64,000 nucleotides of DNA from positions 1,107,661 to 1,171,660 of the forward strand of contig NW_024720773.1 in NCBI RefSeq assembly GCF_018991925.1, in the 5' to 3' direction. The notes below the pieces were generated by a model, which saw only the letters and a program-made list of their open reading frames with translations, did no database searches and was not told where the DNA came from. The position numbers and the translations under genes are program-made. Below, in pieces: positions 20,515 through 33,600 of this stretch; the first letter of the stretch is position 1; every line of letters starts with the position of its first letter. The DNA is from Homarus americanus (Eukaryota > Arthropoda > Malacostraca > Decapoda > Nephropidae).

Positions 20515-23500
20515 GACCTGGGAGACCTGGACCTGGGGACCTGGAGCCACCTGAGAGACAGAGACAGAGACAGAGGGACCTGGGGACATGGGGGACCAGG
20601 GACCTGAGACCTGGAGGGACAGACAGAGAGGTGCAGAACACAGAGACCTGGGGACACACACACACAGACCTGGAAGAACAGAGACATAGAGACACAGCAG
20701 AGCCTGAGACAGACACAGAACAGATGGACAGACAGAGGATCTGAGACCTGAGACCTGGGGATGCACACACACAGACACAGAGACCTGGGAGACCTGAGCT
20801 GGGGACATGAGATCTGGATCAGACCTGGAGACCTGGCCTGGATCTGAGGCCTGGGGACAGGGGAATGAGAGGACCGGGACCTGGGACACCTGGGGACCTG
20901 GCTGGGACCTGGGGATGCATGGGACACAGGGGGACAGGACATGGGACACGGAGGACCTGGGGACATGCCTGGGGACAAGGGGGACCTGGGGGGACCTGGG
21001 GAGGAGGCAGGGACAGGGGACCTGGGGAGGACCTGAGAGAACACAAGACACGGAGACACTGCCTGAGAACAAAGACAGACCTGGACAAGACAGGACAGAG
21101 AGACCTGAGAGACACAGAGAGAGAGAGACAGGAGACACATGGAGACCTGAGGAGACACTGGGACCTGATACACAGGGGACCTGGAGGTGCCACAGGACAA
21201 GGACACAGAGACCTGGGAGGGCCTGAAGCCTGAGAGACCTGAGACACCTGAGAGGGGACACCTGAGACCTGGAACAAAGACAGGACCTGGGACACAGAGA
21301 CCCTGGAGCAGAGACCTGGGGACAGGACAGGAACCTGGGACAGGACAGGGACCTGGGACCTGGGGACCTGGGGACCTGGGATGGGACAGGACCACAGAGG
21401 GACCACCTGAGACAGAGGAGACACATACAGAGACTCAGGAGGAGAGAGACACCTGGGGACACAGGACACACAGGACAGGAGAGCAGGACTGAGGACAGAG
21501 ACCTGAGACACCTCAGTGGAGCACAGGACATGAACACAGGACCTGAGACCTGGGACAGGACAGAAACCTGGGAAGACCTGGGGAGACCTGGGACCTGAGA
21601 CCTGGGACCTGGGACAGAGGACACTGGGACCTGGAGCCTGGGACTGGAGGACCTGGAGGACCTGGGACCTGGGACCTGGGACCTGGGAGGATGGGACCAG
21701 GGGGGACCTAGAAGAGACCAGAAGGACCTGGACAGGGGACCTGGGACCTGGGACAGGACCTGGGGACCTGGGGGCAGAACAGGGGACAGACCTAAGAACC
21801 TGAGAGACCTGAGACAGAGACACAGAGACAGGTAGACCTGGGAGAACAGAGACAGGCAGACACATGAGACAGAGAACAGAGACAGAGAGCAGAGACAGAG
21901 ACACATAGAGACCTGAGAGGACCTGAGAGAGACCTGGGGAGACCTGGGACCTGGGGGACCTGGGGACCTGGGGAGGCTGGGGGACCTGAGACCTGGGGAG
22001 GACCTGTGGAGGACAGAACCTGGGGACACGAGAAGGACAGGATGGACCTGGGAGACAGGCAGGCAGGACCTGGGGGACGGGGACCTGGAGACAGGACAGG
22101 GACCTGGGGAGCCTGGGACCTGGGGACCTGGGACCTGGGAGGGGACCTGGGACCTGGGGACTGGGACCTGGGGGGACCTGGGGAGAGACACAGAGACACA
22201 TAGAGACATGAGACACAGGAGAGACCTGAACGAAGACCTGAGACCTGGGAGACCTGAGACCTGAGACTGGCCAGGACACAGAGAGACCTGAAAGAGACAC
22301 TGAGACCTGAGACCTGGGAGGGACCTGAAAGACAGACTGGATACAGAGACATGCAGAGGACATAGAGACACAGGGGACGAGACAGAGGACACAGAGGACA
22401 GACCTGGGACAGCAGGACAGGACCTGGGACCTGGGACAGGACCTGGGACCTGGAACACGACACAGAGCGACACAGAGACACAAGGCACAGAGACACAGAG
22501 ACATAGAGACCTGGGAACACAAAGACACAGAGACATAGAGACACAGAGGAGACCTGAGACACAGAGGGACAGACAGAGGTGCAGAGACCTGAGAGACAAG
22601 ACACAGAGACATAGAGACCTGAGAACCTGGGAGCAGAGGGACAGACAGAGGGGTCACAGAGACAGAGACCTAGGAACCTGAGACGAGACCTGAAGGACAG
22701 AGACAGAGGACAGACAGAGAGGTCAAAGACCTGAGACACTGAGACCTGAAGAGACCTGAGACCTGGGGACAGAGGTGCAGAGACACAGAACCTGAACACA
22801 GAACATGGGGACAGAGAAACCTGAGAGACAGAGGGACAGACAAGAGGTGCAGAGACACAGAACCTAAAGACATGAACATAGAGACCTGAGAGAGCCTGAG
22901 AGACCTGAAGGGACGAGACAGAGGTGCAGAGACAGACAAGACAGAGGAACAGACAGAGACAGAGACAGAGGGACAGACAGAGGGTCAGAACCTGAGACAG
23001 ACCTGAGACCAGAAGGGACAGACAGAGGGGACCTGGGGACAGACCTGAGGGGGGACTGGAGGGACAAGGACCATGGGGGACCCTGGGGGAAACGTCAGGA
23101 CCTAGGACATAGAACTGGGACAGGACAGGTGGGAGACCTGGGAGGACAGAGACGGACGGACAGGACAGGACAGGACAGGGGACCTGGGGGACCGGGGGAC
23201 CTGGAGAGCAGGACCTGGGGGTGGACAGAGCCTGGGACCTGGGGAGACAGGACAGGACCTGGGGACAGGACCTGGGACCTGGGACTGGGACCTGGGACCT
23301 GGGACCTGGGGACCTGGGGACCTGGGACCTGGACAGAACAGGGAGAACCTGAGACTGAGACAGACAGAGACAGAGAGAGAGAGACAGAGAGAGACAGAGG
23401 GGACCTGAGAGACCTGGGGGAGACAGGGAGCAACAGAGACCTGGAAGACCTGGGACAGGACCTGGGGGACCTGGGACCTGGGACAGAGGGTGGGGGGACT

Positions 23501-25885
23501 GGGATCAGACAGGACAGGGGAGGACAGGGGACAGGAGGGGGGGGGGGGGGGGCAGGAGGACCTGGGAGACCTGGGACCTGAGGGGGGAGGTGGGGACAGG
23601 ACCAGGACCTGGGACCTGGAGGACAGGACCTGGGGGACCTGGGACCTGGATGCAGAGACACAGAGAAACACGAGACATGGAGAGGACAAGGACAGAGGGG
23701 GGGGGGATGCAGGGAGACACTGGGGTGGCAGAGACCTGGGAGACCTGGACCTGGGAGGAGACCTGGGACAGGGACCTGGACCTGGGACAGGACCTGGGAC
23801 CTGGAGGACAGGACCTGGGGACGGGATCTGGGGACTGGACCTGGAGGACCTGGGACAGAGGCCTGGAGGGACAGGGCCCTGAGACCTGGGATGGAGGAGG
23901 ACCTGGGACCTGGGGGACAGGACATGGACGGACAGGGGACCTGGGACAGGACCTGGGGAGGACACAGGGACAGGACCGGGACACGTCAGAGCCTGGGATG
24001 GGGGGACTGGGGGACCTGGGACTGACAGAGACACAGAGGGACAGAAAAAGACAGACAGAGAGAGAGTGACAGACATACATGAGACTGAGAGACAGATGAA
24101 CATGACAGGGGGACGGACAGAGGAACACGAGACAGACACGACAGAGACCTGAAACAGAGACAGAGACGAGACAGAGAGAGGACAGAGGGACATGGGAGGG
24201 ACAGAGACGAGACAGGACCTGGGACAGGACCTGGGGACCTGGGGACAGGACCTGGAGACACAGAGAGACTGGGCAGAGACAGAGACCTGGGACACAGAAC
24301 CTGGGACAGACAGAGGTGCAGAACCTGAGACCTGGGACAGAGACCTGAGGAACAGGACAGGGGGCCTGGAGGACAGACAGAGATGCAGAGACCTGAGACT
24401 GGGGACACAGGACCTGGGAGACCTGAGGACAGAGACTGGGGACAGGGTCTGGATCTGGGGGACCTGAGACGGGGATGGGGGACCTGGGGACCTGGGAACA
24501 CACAGAGACACAGAGATGGAGAGACTGAGACACTGAGACAGAGACGCAGACAGACCTGAGACATACCTGGGACAAAGAGACCTGAGATGCAGAGAAACCT
24601 GGGGACAGAGACCTGAGGAGACCTGAGAGACAAGACCTGGAGGACCTGCCTGAGAGGACAGGACAGACAGGACAGAGACCTGAGACCTGAGAACAGAGAC
24701 AGAGGACAGGACAGGACAGAGGACCTGGGGACCGGAGGAGACCTGGCAGGACAGGACCAGGACAGGAGGACTGGGACAGGACCTGGAGGGGACAGGACAG
24801 AGACAGGGGACTGGGAACCTGAGAGACAGAGAGACACAGAAAGATGGGGCAGAACCTGAGAGACACAGAGACCTGGAGACAGAGACCTGGGACACAGAGA
24901 CCTGGGAGACAGAGACCTGAGAGACCTGAGACCTGAGACCTGAGAGGATGCAGAGACCTGAGACCTGGAAAGACTGGGACACATGGACAGAGGAGACAGA
25001 GGACCTGGGACACCTGGGACACCTGGGGCTGAGAGACGGTCAGGACAGAGACAGGACAGGACCTGAGATGCAGAGACCTGGGAGAAACAGGACAGAGACA
25101 CTGGGGAGACCTGGGAGGAGACCTGGGGAGACCTGGGACACTGGGACCTGGGACCTGGAGGGACCTGGGGGACAGGAGGGGGACTGGAGGACAGGAGGAC
25201 CTGGGAGCCTGGGAGGACCTGGGACTGGGGGGAGACCTGGGACCTGTGGGACCTGGGGGGACCTGGGGACCTGGACCTGGGGATGGGACACAGGGACACT
25301 GGGACCTGGGACCTGGGACCTGGGGCTGGGACGGGACCTGGGACAGGGACCTGGAATGGGGACAGGACCTGGGACAGGGGACCGGAGACCACGCAGAGAC
25401 CAGGGAGGACAGGCAGGACCTGAGACACTGGGGAGACCTGGAACCTGGGAGACAGGACACCTGGGAGGACAGGACACTGGGGAGACCTGGGGACACTGCT
25501 GGGGACCTGGGAGGACAGGACCTGGAGCAGGGATGGGGACAGGGACCTGGGGACCTGGGGGACCTGGGATGTGGGGTTGGAGGACAGGGACTGGGGGATG
25601 GACGGGACCTGGGATGGTGGGGTGGGGACCTGGGACCTGGAGTGGGGACCTGGGACCGGGGATGAGACAGAGACAGTGGCATAGAGACACAGGAGACCTG
25701 AGAGAGACCTGGGAATCATAGTGAGACACAGAGACACAGAGGGGGTCTGAGAGACCTGAGTCACATAGTGGGGTGGGCAGAGACCTGGGGTGGCCAGAGA
25801 CCTGGGACAGAGCCTGGGGCCAGGAAGGGGGACAGGACAGAGGACTGGGGACAGAGGGATGGGGATGGGGATGGGGAGGGATGGA
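20515..25885. repeat. 7-bp GGGACCT-type array (5.4 kb)
   Basis: Begins as AGACCTGAG units mixed with AGACACAG, then becomes GGGACCT / GGGGACCT / GGACAGGACA units. The plus strand is strongly G-rich and T-poor. The minus strand again stays open in all frames (PRSQVPGP-type translations), which I attribute to the unit. A 16-G run lies at 23537-23552. Near 25681-25745 AGACACAG units briefly return. Confidence 0.95.
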
Positions 25886-26293
25886 CCTAGATCATTGAGA
25901 TCATGATGTGTGGGTGGGTGTGAAGTGTGTGTGAGATGGAGAGTGGTGGGTGTGAGGCAGAGTAGTGATGGGTGTGAAACCAGGTAGTAGTGTGTGTGGA
26001 TATCAAACAAAATGACAGGTGTAAAACAGGTAGTGGTGGGTGTAAAGAGCAAATGGTGCAAATGAGTGAGGAGAGAAGAGTGAAATGGTGGTGTGTTGGG
26101 TGTGTGTGTGTGGAGTGAGTGGGTGGAGGAGCAAATAGTAAAATTTAGTGGGTGTGAAACCAGAGTAAGTGGTGGGTGGGAAGTAGTGGTGTGTGTGAGG
26201 AATAGAGCAGAGTAATGCAGTGTAGTAGTGGAGTGTGTGTGTGTGTGGGTGTGAGAGTGGTGGGTGTAAAGGTAGTAGGTGTGTGTGTGGGAC
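25886..26293. repeat. TG/GTGGGTGTG-rich degenerate repeat
   Basis: GGTGGGTGTGAAA- and GTGTGTG-type sequence with no fixed period, running to the contig edge at the gap. Confidence 0.85.
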
Positions 26294-26393
26294 NNNNNNN
26301 NNNNNNNNNNNNNNNNNNNNNNNNNNNNNNNNNNNNNNNNNNNNNNNNNNNNNNNNNNNNNNNNNNNNNNNNNNNNNNNNNNNNNNNNNNNNN
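26294..26393. other. Assembly gap (100 N)
   Basis: Exactly 100 N. Repeat type differs completely on the two sides, so adjacency rests on scaffolding alone. Confidence 0.99.
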
Positions 26394-29300
26394 GACACTG
26401 CTGGAGACTGTGTAGAGACACTGGTGTATGCTGTAGGACACTATTTGGAACTGTGGCAGGACACTATTGGAGAACTGTAGGACACTATTGGAGACTGTGT
26501 GGGACACTATTGGAGACTGTGGCAGGACACTTATTTGGGGAGACTTCATGTGGGACACTGTGCAAGGACTGTGTAAGACATTGTTGGACACTGTACAAAG
26601 ACACTGTTGGAGACTGTGTGGGACTGTTGGAACTGTGTGGGACACTATTGGAGACTGTGTGGGACCTGTTGGAGACTGTGTGGGACCTGTTGGAACTGTG
26701 TGGGGCACTGTGGAGACTGTGTAAGACATTGTTGGACACTGTACAGGACACTGTTAGACACTGTGTGGGACACTGTTGGACACTGATATTGGGGACACTG
26801 CTGGAGACAGTGTGGGACACTGGTGTGTGCTGTGTGGGACACTGTTAGATGCTGTGTGGGACACTGTTGGACATCTTTTCTACACTGTTGGAGACCAAGT
26901 GTAGGACACTGTTGGAGACTGTGTGGGACACTGTTGGAGACTGTGTGGGACACTATGGGCTAGTGGCCCAGGACACTGTTGGAGACTGTGTCAGGACACT
27001 GTTGGAATTTAACATGGGACACTGGTGTGTCTGTGTGTAGGACACTGTTGGACCTCTTTTCTACACTGTTGGAGACCAAGTGTAGCAGGACCTGTTGGAA
27101 GACTGTGTGGGACACTGTTGGAGCTGTGTGGGGTTACTGTTGGAGACTGTGTAGGACACTGTTGGAGACTGTGTGGGGACACTGTTGGAACTGTGTGGGA
27201 CACTGTTGAACACTGTGTGGGACACTGTTGAACACTGTGTGGGACACTGTTGTACACTGTGTGGGACACTGTTGAACACTGTGTGAGACACTGTTGGAGA
27301 CTGTGTGGAGGACATTGTTGGGACTGTGTGGGACACTGTTGGAACTGTGTGAGACACTGTTGAACACTGTGGCAGGACACCTGTTGAACACTGTAGGACA
27401 CTGTTGTACACTGTGTGGAACCTGTCCCAGGCTGCTGTGTAGGACACTGTTGGAGACTGTGTAGGACACTGTTGAACACTGTGTGGGACACTGTTGAACA
27501 CTGTGTGGGACACTGTTGGAACTGTGTGGAACACTGTTGGAGACTGTGTGGGACACTGTTGAACACTGTGGGACACTGTTGAACACTGTGTGGGACACTG
27601 TTGGAACCTGTGGGACAATATTGAACACTAATGTGGGGACACTGTTGTAGACACTGTGTGGGACACTGTTGAACTTGCTATGTAGGACACTGTTGAACAC
27701 TGTGTGGGACACTGTTGAACACTGTGTGGGACACTGCATTTGGTTTCATGTGGAGACACTGTTGGACACTGTGGGACACTGTTGGAGACTGTGTGGGACA
27801 CTGTTGGAGACTGTGTGGGACTGCCTGTTGGAGTTGTGTGGGACACTGTTGGAGACTGTGTAGGGCACTAATGTTGGAGACTGTGGCAGGACACTGTTGG
27901 AATAGCCGTGTGGGACACTGTTGGAACCGTGTGTGGGACACTGTTGGGGACATGTGGGACTGTTACAGAGACCGTGTGGGACACTGTGTTGGAGACTGTG
28001 TGGGACACTGTTGGAGACTGTGTGGGACACTGTTGGAGACTGTAAGGACTTGCCCTGTTGCGGAGACTGTGTGGGGACGCAGGTGTGTGGGACACTGTTG
28101 GAGACTGTGTGGGACACTGTTGGAGACTGTGTGGGACACTGTTGGAGACTGTGTGGGACACTGTTGGAGATTTGTGTGGGGTTGCCTGTTGGAACTGTGT
28201 GGGACACTATTGGAACTGTGTGGGACACTGTTGGAGACTGTGTGGGACACTATTGGAGACTGTGTAAGACATTGTTTGGACTTGCTAGCACAGGACACTG
28301 TTGAACACTGTCCTGTGGGACTTGCTGTTGAACACTGTGTGGGACACTGTTGGACACTGTGTGGGGACACTGCTGGGAGCTGTGTAGGACGCACTGGTGT
28401 ATGCTGTCATACAGGACACTGTTGTTGGAGCCAATGTGGGACACTATTGGAGACTGTGTGGGACACTGTGGAGACTGTGTAGGACACTATTGGAGACTGT
28501 GTGGGACACTGTTGGAGACACATGTGGGACACTGTTGGAGACTGTGGACATTGTTGGACACTGTACAAGACACTGTGGGAACTGTGTGGGACACTGTTGG
28601 AGACTGTGGCAGGGACACTGTTGGAGACTGTGTGGGACACTGTGGAGACTGTGTGGGACACTATTGGAGACTGTGTGTGGGACACTATTGGAGACTATGT
28701 AAGACATTGTTGGACACTGTACAGGACACTGTTTGAACACTGTGTGGGACACTGTGGACACTGTGTGGGGGACACTACTTGGAGACAGGGTGTGGGACAC
28801 TTTGAAGATGGCCATGCTGTGTAAAGACACTGTTAGATGCTGTGTAGGACACTGTTGGACACTCTTTCTACACTGTTGGAGACCGTGTGGGGACACTGTT
28901 GGAGACTGTGGGACACTGGCTGGAGACTGTGTGGGACACTATTGGAGACTGTGTGGGACACTGTTGGAGACTGTGTGGGACACTGTTGGAGACTGTGTAG
29001 GACACTGTGGAGACTGTGGGACACTGTTGGAGACTGTGTGGGACACTGGTGTATCTGTGGGACACTGTTGGACACTCTTTTCTACACTGTTGGAGACCAG
29101 TGTGGGACACCATTGGAGACTGTGGCCAAGGTTCACTGTTGGAGACTGTGTGGGGACTGTTGGAGACTGTGTAGGACACTGACTGGAGACTGTGTGGGAC
29201 ACTGATGGACACTGTATGGGACACTGTTGGATACTGTGTGTGGGACACTGATGGACACTGTATGGGACACTGTTGGATGCTGTGTGGTTGCTGTGGGACA

Positions 29301-30261
29301 CTGTGTGGGACACTGTTGGATGCTGTGTGGGACACTGATGGACACTGTATGGGACACTGTTGGATGCTGTGTGGGACACTGCTTTGAGGACGCACTGTGT
29401 GGGACTTGCTGTTGGATGCACAATGTGGGACACTGTTGAACACCATGTGTGGGATTGCTGTTGGAGACTGTGTGGAGGGACTGTTGGAGATTTAATGGCC
29501 AGGACCCCACACTGTTATGGAGACCGTGTGGGACACTGTTGGAGACTATGTGGGATTACTGTTGCGGAGACTGTGTGGGACACTAATGGAACTGTGTGGG
29601 ACACTGTGGAGACTGTGGGACACTGTTGGACACTCTTTTCTGCACTGTTGGGACAAGTGTCGGACACTGTTGGAACTGTGTAGGACATGACTGGAACCGT
29701 GTGGGACACTGTTGGAGACTGTGTGTGGGACACTGTTGGAGACTGTGTGGGACACTGTTGGACACTCTTTCTGCACTGTTGGAGACTGTGTGGGACACTG
29801 TTGGAGACTGTGCAGGACACTGTTGGAACTGTGTGTGGGACACTGTTGGAGACTGTGTAGGACCTGTTGGAGACAGTGGCAGGACACTGTTTGGAGACTG
29901 TGTAGGACACTGTTGGGGACTGTGTGGGACACTATTGGGGAGCTGTGTAGGACCTGTGGAGACTGTGTAGGACACTGTTGGACACTCTTTTCTACACTGT
30001 TGGAGACCGTGTGGGACACTGTTGGAGACTGTGTAGGACACTGTTGGAGACCGTGTGGGGACACTGTTGGAGACTGTGTGGGACACTGTTGGGGCTGTGT
30101 GGGACACTGTTGGAGACTGTGTGGGACACTGTTGGAGACTGTGTGTGTGGGGACACTGTTGGATACTGTATATGACACTGTGTAGGAGACGGTTGGACAC
30201 TGTGTATGACACTGTTGGATATTTGGTAGGACACTGAGTAGGGCACTGTTGGACACTGTAT

Positions 30262-30660
30262 AGGACACTGTTGGAGACTGTGTAGGACACTGTTGGACAT
30301 TGTATAGGACACTGTTGGATACTGTGTCGCAGGACACTGTTGGAGACTGTGTAGGACACTGTTGGAGACTGTGTAAAACACTATTGGACACTGTGTAGGA
30401 CACTGTTGGACACTGTGTAGGACACTGTTGAACACTGTGTAGGACACTGTTGAACACTGTGTAGGACACTGTTGAACACTGTGTAGGACACTGTTGTACA
30501 CTGTGTAGGACACTGTTGAACACTGTGTAGGACACTGTTGGACACTGTGTAGGACACTGTTGAACACTGTGTAGGACACTGTTGGACACTGTGTAGGACA
30601 CTGTTGAACACTGTGTAGGACACTGTTGGACACTGTGTAGGACACTGTGTAGACACTGTG
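30262..30660. repeat. Segmental duplication inside the 22-bp array, copy 1
   Basis: Carries the rare landmark GATACTGTGTCGCAGGACAC followed by TGTGTAAAACACTATTGGAC, in the same order as at 37009-37450. Confidence 0.88.
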
Positions 30661-33600
30661 TGGGACACTTTCAGGCTTGGAACTGTGTAGGACATATTGG
30701 AGACTGTGTGGGGCATTTCATTGGAACAATGTGGGATTGCTATTTGGAGACTGTGTGGGACACTATTGGAACTGTGTAGGACACTGTTGAACACTGTGTG
30801 GGACACTGTTGAACACTGTGTAGGACACTGTGGAACTGTGTGGGACACTGTTGAACCTGTGTGGGACACTGTTGAACACTGTGTAGGACACTGTTGAACA
30901 CTGTGTAGGACACTGTTGAACACTGTGTAGGACACTGTTGAACACTGTGTAGGACACTGTTGGACACTGTGTAGGACACTGTTGGACACTGTGTAGGACA
31001 CTGTTGAACACTGTGTAGGACACTGTTGGACACTGTGTAGGACACTGTTGAACACTGTGTAGGACACTGTTGAAGACTGTGTAGGACACTGTTGGAGACT
31101 GTGTAGGGCACTGTTGGAGACTGTGTAGGACACTGTTGGAGACTGTGTAGGGCACTGTTGGAGACTGTGTAGGACACTGGTGGAGACTGTGTAGGGCACT
31201 GTTGGAGACTGTGTAGGGCACTGTTGGAGACTGTGTAGGGCACTGTTGGAGACTGTATAGGACACTGTTGTACACTGTGTAGGACACTGTTGGACACTGT
31301 GTAGGACACTGTTGAACACTGTGTAGGACACTGTTGGAGACTGTGTAGGACACTGTTGGAGACTGTGTAGGACACTGTTGGAGACTGTGTAGGACACTAT
31401 TGGAGAACTGTGTAGGAACACTGTTGGAGACTGTGTAGGACACTATTGGAGACTGTGTAAGACATTGTTGGACACTGTACAGGACACTGTTGAACACTGT
31501 GTAGGACACTGTTGAACACTGTGTAGGACACTGTTGGACACTGTGTGGGGACACTGCTGGAGACTGTGTAGGACACTGGTGTATGCTGTGTAGGACACTG
31601 TTGGAGACTGTGTAGGACACTATTGGAGACTGTGTAGGACACTATTGGAGACTGTGTAGGACACTATTGGAGACTGTGTAGGACACTGTTGGAGACTGTG
31701 TAGGACACTGTTGGAGACTGTGTAAGACATTGTTGGACACTGTACAAGACACTGTTGGAGACTGTGTAGGACACTGTTGGAGACTGTGTAGGACACTGTT
31801 GGAGACTGTGTAGGACACTGTTGGAGACTGTGTAGGACACTGTTGGAGACTGTGTAGGACACTATTGGAGACTGTGTAAGACATTGTTGGACACTGTACA
31901 GGACACTGTTGAACACTGTGTAGGACACTGTTGGACACTGTGTGGGGTCACTGCTGGAGACTGTGTAGGACACTGGTGTATGCTGTGTAGGACACTGTTA
32001 GATGCTGTGTAGGACACTGTTGGACACTCTTTTCTACACTGTTGGAGACCGTGTAGGACACTGTTGGAGACTGTGTAGGACACTGTTGGAGACTGTGTAG
32101 GACACTGTTGGAGACTGTGTAGGACACTGTTGGCGACTGTGTAGGACACTGTTGGAGACTGTGTAGGACACTGTTGGAGACTGTGTAGGACACTGTTGGA
32201 GACTGTGTAGGACACTGTTGGAGACTGTGTAGGACACTGTTGGAGACTGTGTAGGACACTATTGGAGACTGTGTAGGACACTGTTGGAGACTGTGTAGGA
32301 CACTGTTGGAGACTGTGGACACTGTCCCCAAGACTGTGTGGGACACTGTTGGCGACTGTGTGGTTGCACCAGCTGGAACTGTGTAGGACACCTAATGGAG
32401 ACTGTGTGGGACACTGTTGGAGACTGTGTAGGACACTGGTGTATGCTGTGTGGGACACTGTTGGACCTCTTTTCTACACTGTTGGAGACCGTGTAGGACA
32501 GCACTGTGGAGATTGTGTGGGACACTGTTGGAGACTGTGTGGGACACTGTTGGAGACTGTGTGGGACACTGTTGTTGGAGACTGTGTAGGACATGAAGTG
32601 GACACTGTATAGGACACTGTTGGATGCTGTGTGGGACATGATGGACACTGTATGGGACACTGTTGGATGCTGTGTGGCCAGGACACTTTCTGGGACACTG
32701 TGTGTGGGACACTGTTGGATGCTGTGTGGGACAACTATGGACACTGTATGGGACACTGTTGGATACTGTGGGACACTGGGACACTATGTGGGACACTGTT
32801 GGATACTGTCAGGACACTGTTGAACACTATGTGGGACACTGTTGGAGACTATGTGTGGGACACTGTTGGAGACAATGTGGGACACTGTTGGAGACCAAGT
32901 GTGGGACACTGGTGGAGACTGTGTGGGACACTGTTGGAGACTGTGTGGGACACTATTGGAGACTGTGTGGGACACTATTGGAGACTGTGTGTGGGACACT
33001 GTTGGACCTCTTTTTTCTGCACTGTTGGAGACCGTGTGGGACACTGTTAAGGAATTTATGTGGGACACTGTTGTTGGAGACAAGTGTGGGACACTGTTGG
33101 AGCTGTGTAGGGACACCTATTGGAGACTGTGTGGGACACTGTTGGACACTCTTTTCTGCACTGTGTTTGGAGACGCTGTGTGGGACACTGTTGGAGACTG
33201 TGTAGGGCTGTTGGAGACTGTGTGGGACTGTGGAGACTGTGGGACACTGTTGGAACCGTGGCGGGACCTGTTGGAGACTGTGTGGGACACTGTTGGAGCT
33301 GTGTGGGACACTATTGGAGACTGTGTGGGACACTATTGGAACTGTGTAGGACACTGTGGGACATCTTCTACACTGTTGGAGACCGTGTGGGACACTGTTG
33401 GAGACTGTGTAGGACACTGTTGGAGACCGTGTAGGACACTGTTGGAGACTGTGTGGGGCACTGTTGGAGACTGTGTGGGACACTGTTGGAGACTGTGTGA
33501 GACACTGTTGGAGACTGTGTAGGACACTGTTGGAGACTGTGTAGGACACTGTTGGAGACTGTGTGGGACTTGCTGTTGGAGACTGTGTGGGACAGCACTG

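Noticed and set aside
19636..25682. Several 600-1,000-codon minus-strand frames rich in P, S, V, Q (collagen- or mucin-like look)
   Set aside because: They follow from the GGGACCT repeat; neighbouring frames are equally open and the composition is set by the unit.
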